This document shows positions 59,720-64,000 of a stretch of 64,000 bases of DNA, piece after piece (the stretch's first letter is position 1; each line of letters starts with the position of its first letter). Position numbers and translations under genes: made by a program. The notes below the pieces were generated by a model. That model did no database searches and was not told where the DNA came from. It saw only the letters and a list, made by a program, of their open reading frames with translations. The stretch is from NCBI GenBank assembly GCA_039889035.1, contig JBDQQY010000039.1, positions 1 to 64,000 on the forward strand, read 5' to 3'. The DNA comes from Plantactinospora sp039889035 (GTDB taxonomy: Bacteria; Actinomycetota; Actinomycetes; Mycobacteriales; Micromonosporaceae).

Positions 59720-60034
59720 ATGGACGTACCCGACCGACAGGCCGCCGCCGGCTCCCGGTCGTACGTGGTGACGATCGACCGCCCACCCGCCGAACTAGCA
59801 CCGGACGGGCAACTCCCCGAGCCGGTGGCCAGCCTCGGTCCCGGGGTGACGGTGACGCTGCGCCCGGCGCCCGGCGGTCGCGGCACGGAACTCGTCGCGG
59901 TGCTGTGCGAGGACGAACCGCGCCCGCTCGCCAGGCTGTCGGCGTGGCTGATCGGCGAGGACCGCCGGGCGGCGGTACGCACCGCGCTGCGCCAGGCGAA
60001 GCAGTTGGCCGAGACCGGCGAGGTGCTGCGCTGA
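59720..60034 (+). CDS. small protein resembling the C-terminal half of an SRPBCC domain
   Basis: A 104-residue protein. Residues 40-104 (VTVTLRPAPGGRGTELVAVL, then DRRAAVRTALRQAKQLAETGEV) match the last strand and closing helix of COG5637-type SRPBCC proteins, which end DLRRFKQ..ETGEV. The first half of that fold is missing or highly diverged. GGAGG at 59709-59713 is six bases before the ATG at 59720. It may be a shortened relative or a remnant. Confidence 0.65.
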   Translation: MDVPDRQAAAGSRSYVVTIDRPPAELAPDGQLPEPVASLGPGVTVTLRPAPGGRGTELVAVLCEDEPRPLARLSAWLIGEDRRAAVRTALRQAKQLAETGEVLR

Positions 60035-60118
60035 GTACACCTGCCGGCAGGCCCCGACCAGCATCTCCGACGGCACGGCGCAGCGGCGGTCCGGCTCGCG
60101 GAAGGCGGCCGGACCCCC

Positions 60119-60189
60119 GGCACGACCGCCTCGCCGGCCGGCCGGGGAGCCGCCTTCCCCGGCCGGCCGGCTCTGCCGGCGGTCGTGCC
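60119..60189. terminator. very large nested hairpin between convergent genes
   Basis: Outer arms GGCACGACCGCC (60119-60130) and GGCGGTCGTGCC (60178-60189) pair perfectly over 12 bases. Inner arms GCCGGCCGGCCGGGGA (60133-60148) and TCCCCGGCCGGCCGGC (60156-60171) pair perfectly over 16 bases around GCCGCCT. It stands between the small SRPBCC-like gene (stop 60034) and the I36 gene (stop 60303) and would stop transcription from both sides. Confidence 0.8.
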
Positions 60190-60302
60190 CGGTCGTCAGC
60201 CGTTCCCGGCTGTTCCCGCCGTTCCTGGCTGCTCTCGCGGTTGTCGTCCGGCGGTCAGCCTCTCCCCGGCCGCCCTCCGGTGCGCTGTCGAGGGTGACGG
60301 GT

Positions 60303-60710
60303 TCAGTAGACGAAGACGCTCTTCGCCGGGAAGCTGAGGGACGGGTTGCTGCCGCTGAGCAGCATCGGCCGGCCGGTGCAGTCGTCGTTGACGTAGAGCA
60401 GGGCCGCCCGGCTGTTCGTGTTGATCCATGAGTGGGCCCGCTCGCCCCAGCCGTGCGCGACCAGGTCGACACAGGCCCCGACGGTCGGGTCCAGCGCGGA
60501 AACGGTGAACCGTGCTCCGGTGTACGAGGTCCCTTCGAACAGGCACAGTGCCCGGAGGAACTCACAGGTGCCACTGCTCGTCGCCGCCGCGTCCGTCGAT
60601 GCCGGGGCGGCCGCCGCCGGCCCGGCGTACGCGCCACCGATAATTGCCGCGGTGGTCAGCGACAACAGTACTCGGAGACCATTCCGATAATTGACGCGCA
60701 ATTTGCGCAT
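60303..60710 (-). CDS. peptidase inhibitor family I36-like secreted protein
   Basis: A 135-residue exported protein. The signal peptide covers about 1-35 (ending AAAA). The mature part (EFLRALCLFEGTSYTGARFT, SWINTNSRAALLYVNDDCTG and NPSLSFPAKSVFVY) matches the beta/gamma-crystallin-like I36 fold. This fold includes the Streptomyces metalloprotease inhibitor SMPI. Four Cys residues could form two disulfides. AAGGGGGA lies seven bases before the ATG at 60710. The next gene in the same direction, 722 bases upstream, is an S1 protease. Confidence 0.85.
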   Translation of the reverse strand: MRKLRVNYRNGLRVLLSLTTAAIIGGAYAGPAAAAPASTDAAATSSGTCEFLRALCLFEGTSYTGARFTVSALDPTVGACVDLVAHGWGERAHSWINTNSRAALLYVNDDCTGRPMLLSGSNPSLSFPAKSVFVY

Positions 60711-61344
60711 GGTGTTTCCCCCTTTTCTGACCAACTCCAGGAACGATGGCGGAAGGCAGGGAGGGGTCCTGTCCGGTAAACCGGGTGCGGGTGTGTCGGG
60801 GTACGGCTCGACGTCGACGGCTCGACTGCGGCACGGGGGGCCGGGTGTAACGCCGCAACACCCGGAACGCCTCGTACGCCCGCAGCCCGATGTGCCGACG
60901 TGTCCGCAGGTGGCGCCGCCTCGCCCAGCGCTGGTGGCGCTCGGGAAACGAAAGCGGTCGCCGACCGCCCGATGCCGGCCCGTGGCCGGCAGGCGGCGGC
61001 GCGGGCATACCCGGCGGTGGCCGTGGCCCGCGTGGTGTCAGCGAGTCATCGATCGGGTTCTTGCCCGGCACGCCATTGTGCGGCATCGAACAGCGAAATT
61101 CTCACACTCACGCGACGCCCCCGTACGCGGTCCTCGGTGGAGAAAGCAGGAGTTATCCCGGCCAAGCCATCAAACAGCGTCGATACCATAACACGGCACC
61201 CTGATGGCCACAACCAACCCGCAACCCGATTCGGCACCGTTTATGTCAACCGTTCTATAACCGCCCAAGGCCGACGTACGACTACGGCTATACAGTTTCC
61301 GGCCCGTTACGTATTTCTCGTACGCCGCTCCGACCCTGGCCGGC

Positions 61345-61388
61345 GACGCGGCGCGGGCCCGGCGAAGACGCGGCGCGGGCCCGGCGAA
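61345..61388. repeat. perfect 22-base direct repeat
   Basis: Two identical 22-base copies lie head to tail (61345-61366 and 61367-61388); each contains GCGCGGGCCCGGCGAA. The second copy supplies the left arm of the hairpin at 61376-61404. Confidence 0.8.
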
Positions 61389-61404
61389 CTGGTCGCCGGG
61401 CCCG
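61376..61404 (-). terminator. terminator of the S1 protease gene
   Basis: Perfect 12-base arms CGGGCCCGGCGA (61376-61387) and TCGCCGGGCCCG (61393-61404) with a five-base loop, 27 bases beyond the stop of the protease gene. Confidence 0.75.
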
Positions 61405-61431
61405 GGTCGGGGTCTTCGGAAGCGGGGTCGG

Positions 61432-62250
61432 TCAGGACGGCAGGCCGCCGACCTGGGTGTTGATCCAGGACCGGATGGAGGGCAGGTCACCGTAGATGGA
61501 CGGCCCGGTCGCGCAGGTCGAGTTGTTGTTGCCCGCCCGGCTGGTCGCGCCGATCAGGTTCCACCGGCCGTCGATGCTGCGCACCTGCGGGCCACCGGAG
61601 TCGCCGTAGCAGGCGCCGGCGTTCCCGTTCGTGTTGTTGGTGCAGATCTCGTACGTCCCGTTGATGCCGGAGCAGCGGCTGTCAGCCACGATCGAGGTGT
61701 CCAGTTCGTTCGCGACGGTCGGCGCCGAGCCGCAGCCCCGGACCGGGCAGGTCTGCCCCCAGCCGATGATCCGGGTCGCCGTACCGACCGCGCCGGAGGT
61801 GCTGGGGATGACGGCGGGGGCGTGGCTCACCGAACTGCCGAGCTGGAAGAGCTTCACGTCGATGGAGGGGTGGTTCACCGCCCGTACCACGCTGACCACG
61901 GTGCCACCGCTGGTGCGGTTGACGCTGCCCACCCGTACCGAACTCGGTGTCGGGCAGTGCTTGGCGGTGACCACCCAGTTGGCCTTGACCAGCGACGCCG
62001 AGCAGCCCGAGGTGTAGACCAGGAACGAGTAGTTCTCCGACGCCGGCCGGCCGTTCACCACCAGCGTGCCGACGCCGCCGTCGCCGTCGGTGGCTCCCGG
62101 CGCGGGCTCGCCGGAGGCCGCCGGCACGTTCGCGTACGCGGTCGACGGCGCCGCCGAGGCGACGGCCGGCAGGGACAGGCCGGCGGCGACCAACGCGGCC
62201 ACCAGGCACGTACGGCGGACGAGTACGCGCGCCGAGTGCGGTCGGGACAT
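61432..62250 (-). CDS. secreted S1-family serine protease
   Basis: A 272-residue chymotrypsin-fold protease. The signal peptide covers about 1-33 (ending VASA), followed by a propeptide up to about 60. The catalytic triad is His98 (VVTAKHC), Asp131 (NHPSIDVKLFQL) and Ser218 (CYGDSGGP). Six Cys residues fit disulfides. At the S1 pocket position six residues before the catalytic Ser there is Gly212 (NAGACYGDS), not the Asp of trypsins, so cutting after Lys/Arg is unlikely. GGAGGT is six bases before the ATG at 62250. It is divergent from the MerR-clamp gene, with a 162-base gap. Confidence 0.88.
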   Translation of the reverse strand: MSRPHSARVLVRRTCLVAALVAAGLSLPAVASAAPSTAYANVPAASGEPAPGATDGDGGVGTLVVNGRPASENYSFLVYTSGCSASLVKANWVVTAKHCPTPSSVRVGSVNRTSGGTVVSVVRAVNHPSIDVKLFQLGSSVSHAPAVIPSTSGAVGTATRIIGWGQTCPVRGCGSAPTVANELDTSIVADSRCSGINGTYEICTNNTNGNAGACYGDSGGPQVRSIDGRWNLIGATSRAGNNNSTCATGPSIYGDLPSIRSWINTQVGGLPS

Positions 62251-62373
62251 GACTGACCTCCAGGGTGTCGGAGTCGTGGTCAGGCAGCACACTAGCGCCG
62301 AATAGATGGATGTAGATACATATCCCTTCTCCCCTACCACGGCAGGATGCGCCGGGCGGGCGGGCTCGGCGGG

Positions 62374-62404
62374 TTGACCCTCGACCCGGTCGAGGGGGCA
62401 GAAT
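62374..62404 (+). promoter_or_regulatory. MerR-type promoter with 19-base spacer and perfect dyad
   Basis: -35 TTGACC (62374-62379) and -10 CAGAAT (62399-62404) are separated by 19 bases, the hallmark of promoters controlled by MerR-family activators. The spacer is filled by CCCTCGAC (62378-62385), CCG, GTCGAGGG (62389-62396), a perfect dyad. The -10 ends eight bases before the ATG at 62413, so the message would start at or within a few bases of the start codon. Confidence 0.75.
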
Positions 62405-62412
62405 GCCTGCTC

Positions 62413-63528
62413 ATGAACGGGGGTAGCCGGCTTCTCGGCATCGGCGAGATGGCCCGGGCGAGCGGCCTGACCATCAGCGCGCTGCGCTTCTACGACGGTG
62501 CCGGCGTGCTGACGCCCGCGTCGGTCGATCCCGGCACCGGTTACCGGCGGTACGCGCAGCGGCAGCTACCGGCCGCCCGGCTGCTGGCCGGCCTGCGCCG
62601 GATCGGGATGCCCCTGGCCGAGATCACCCGGGTACTGGAGCTGCGCGGCTCGGATCCGGCCGCCGTGTCACGGCTGCTGGACGCGCACCTGCGCCGGCTG
62701 GAGGAGGGGCTCGCCGACGCCCGCCGGGAGGCGGCCCGGCTCCGGGTACTCTGCGCCGCCGCCGAGCCGTCGACCGCGCCGGAGGTCCGGCTGACCGTGC
62801 CCGGGCGGGAGCTGGCGGCGGCGGTCGACGCCGTCCGGTTCGCGGTCGGGGCGGATCCCGGGCTGCCGATGCTCGGCGGCGTGCACTTCGAGTTCGACCG
62901 GGACGTGCTCCGGCTGGTCGCCACCGACCGGTACCGGATGGCCGTCTCCGAGGTCCGCGCCGAGCCGGGCAACCCCGGTGACGGCGAAGCGGTGACCCGG
63001 GTGACCGTGCCGGTCCCGTTCGTCGACGCGGCCCGGGCGCTGCTGACCGGCGGCTGGCCGGCGACCCTCACCCTCGGCTCCGCCGCCGCCAGCCTGCGGG
63101 TGCGGGACCGGCGGGTCACCGGTACCCCGATGGAGCACGACTTCCCGGACTACCGCCGGTTGCTGCGCACCGCGACCGGCGGGCCGGACCGCCGCCGGGT
63201 GACCGTCGACGTGGCCGGGTTGCGCGAGCGGCTGGCCGCCGCCGAGACCCGGACGGTGGTACGGGCGGACGACGGCGCCCGCTGCGCGGTGAGCGTCCTC
63301 GCCGTCGACGCCACGAACCGGCTCACCGTCTCCCCCGCCGACGCACCGACCGCAGCGACCGATCCGGTGGTACGGGTCGGAGTCGACCGGGAGTTCCTGC
63401 TCGACGCCCTGGACGCGGTCGGGGCGGGCCAACTGGTCCTCGAACTCGACGGGCCGATCCGCCCGCTGGCGGTACGCCGGCTCGACGACGACAGGGCCTT
63501 CTCCATCCTGATGCCGGTGCGGATCTGA
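62413..63528 (+). CDS. MerR-family regulator fused to DnaN sliding-clamp domains 2 and 3
   Basis: A 371-residue fusion. Residues about 7-75 are a MerR winged helix (LLGIGEMARASGLTISALRF, then GTGYRRYAQRQL). A helical dimerisation segment follows (about 80-118). Residues about 124-252 match DnaN domain 2: LRLVATDRYRMAVSEV and EHDFPDYRRLL line up with the VATD.(H/Y)R.A and FPDYRR words of clamps. Residues about 258-371 match domain 3, ending FSILMPVRI like the MPMRL end of clamps, which forms part of the partner-binding pocket. Clamp domain 1 is absent; the MerR part takes its place. The ATG at 62413 lacks a ribosome binding site and sits at the expected transcription start. A TTG at 62374 is less likely. 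Confidence 0.88.
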   Translation: MNGGSRLLGIGEMARASGLTISALRFYDGAGVLTPASVDPGTGYRRYAQRQLPAARLLAGLRRIGMPLAEITRVLELRGSDPAAVSRLLDAHLRRLEEGLADARREAARLRVLCAAAEPSTAPEVRLTVPGRELAAAVDAVRFAVGADPGLPMLGGVHFEFDRDVLRLVATDRYRMAVSEVRAEPGNPGDGEAVTRVTVPVPFVDAARALLTGGWPATLTLGSAAASLRVRDRRVTGTPMEHDFPDYRRLLRTATGGPDRRRVTVDVAGLRERLAAAETRTVVRADDGARCAVSVLAVDATNRLTVSPADAPTAATDPVVRVGVDREFLLDALDAVGAGQLVLELDGPIRPLAVRRLDDDRAFSILMPVRI

Positions 63529-63593
63529 GCGCCCCTCGGCTCAGCCGGCCCTCGTGGCTCGGTCGCTCCTCTTGACTCAGGCGTCCTCTTGAC

Positions 63594-64000
63594 TCAGGCG
63601 TCCTCGCCCAGCTCGGTGAAGAGGGTCAGTTGCAGGTGACCGGGCGCCGCCAGCCGCGAGTTCAGCGAGTTCCACGGCGTACGCGTCGGCTCGGCGATCA
63701 CCGTCGCGCCCGCGTCGGCCAGGGTCGCGGTGACCGCCGGGGCGTCGTCGACCTCGAAGGCGACCCGGATGTGCCCGGCCACCCGGCGGCCCACCTCGAC
63801 CTCGTCGATGTACTCGGCGTGCCCCGGATCGGTGATCTCCAGAGTGGCCCGACCGGCCTCCAGGATCGTGACCCGGCCGTCCGGCGAGGAAAAGGCGGCC
63901 TGCTCGGGCAGGCCCAGCACGTCACGGTAGAACCGGAGGGCCTGGTCGTAGTCGTCGGCGGTGACCACCAACCGGAGTTGCCGGACCGGAGACGGCTCAG
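63594..64000 (-). CDS. VOC-family (glyoxalase-like) protein, 5' end cut by the window
   Basis: The reading frame continues past the window edge; 135 codons are visible. The part seen starts PVRQLRLVVTADDYDQALRFYRDVLGLP, the classic first strand and helix of vicinal-oxygen-chelate domains. It continues with GRVTILEAGRATLEITDP, HIRVAFEVDD and TPWNSLNSRLAAPGHLQLTLF. The metal-ligand positions are not all clear. Such proteins include glyoxalases, dioxygenases and antibiotic-binding proteins, so the role is open. Only a few N-terminal residues should be missing. Confidence 0.85.
   Translation of the reverse strand, partial: EPSPVRQLRLVVTADDYDQALRFYRDVLGLPEQAAFSSPDGRVTILEAGRATLEITDPGHAEYIDEVEVGRRVAGHIRVAFEVDDAPAVTATLADAGATVIAEPTRTPWNSLNSRLAAPGHLQLTLFTELGEDA

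Larger units (their letters stand above)
60711..61431. other. 721-base stretch without a supported gene
   Basis: It lies between the I36 start and the stop of the S1 protease gene. It includes an AT-richer stretch (about 61080-61320), a 22-base direct repeat (61345-61388) and the protease terminator (61376-61404). A frame starting at 61086 on the minus strand has fair codon bias at first but no ribosome binding site and runs into the I36 gene. Confidence 0.5.

Noticed and set aside
60562..61086. 174-residue minus-strand frame upstream of the I36 gene
   Set aside because: No ribosome binding site, codon bias fades after about 60 codons, and it overlaps the I36 gene start by about 150 bases.

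Overview
The window is high-GC DNA with very strong G/C preference at third codon positions, frequent GTG/TTG starts and short gaps between genes. FasR with a fabD-fabH-acpP-fabF operon, DUF3145, HTH/DUF5753 plus DUF397 genes, a class II HelD ATPase and CBM2-bearing secreted glycosidases all indicate an actinomycete, most likely of the Micromonosporaceae (inference from gene content; no rRNA or tRNA gene was seen). It reads as ordinary chromosome with a few accessory stretches.

Layout. 0-8 kb: DUF4139 protein, YjbQ-like protein, pyruvate dehydrogenase E1 (aceE), an SRPBCC protein, glutamyl-tRNA synthetase and a CopC-domain protein. 8-14 kb: secreted and disordered hypotheticals, a membrane protein, a two-component system and a PAP2 phosphatase. 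13.7-18.9 kb: fatty-acid synthesis block with its regulator, a candidate operator and a strong terminator; FabD carries an extra lipoyl-like domain. 19-26.4 kb: methyltransferase plus alditol oxidase, a two-gene glycosyltransferase/membrane-protein operon, a GH3 lipoprotein and DUF3145. 27-31 kb: conserved small protein, alpha/beta hydrolase, HelD. 31.2-36 kb is an accessory island: HTH/DUF397 pair, two Cys-containing small proteins, a MarR/cupin divergent pair and a DM9-repeat protein. 36-40 kb: orphan FtsX-type permease and a CDF cation exporter. 40-46 kb: a c-di-AMP (ydaO-type) riboswitch in front of a secreted cell-wall protein, a CBM2 protein, YnfA and an alpha-amylase. 46-50 kb: PfkB kinase-SurE operon, STAS protein and small membrane/lipoproteins. 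50-60 kb: GH74 xyloglucanase with CBM2, a large membrane protein, a triple-BON protein and a giant LuxR-type ATPase regulator. 60-64 kb: an I36 inhibitor-like protein, an S1 protease, a MerR-sliding clamp fusion and a VOC protein cut by the window edge.

The clearest unusual item is at 62413-63528: a MerR DNA-binding domain joined to domains 2 and 3 of a DnaN-type sliding clamp, under a textbook MerR promoter (19-bp spacer filled by a perfect dyad) whose expected transcription start falls on or next to the ATG. Others are the lipoyl-like tail of FabD with Gln in place of the modified Lys, the natterin-like DM9 protein without a signal peptide, and the riboswitch-controlled cell-wall protein. 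Secreted polysaccharide enzymes (GH13, GH74, two CBM2 proteins) suggest a saprophytic, plant-polymer-degrading life. All calls are from reading the sequence; no database search was run.
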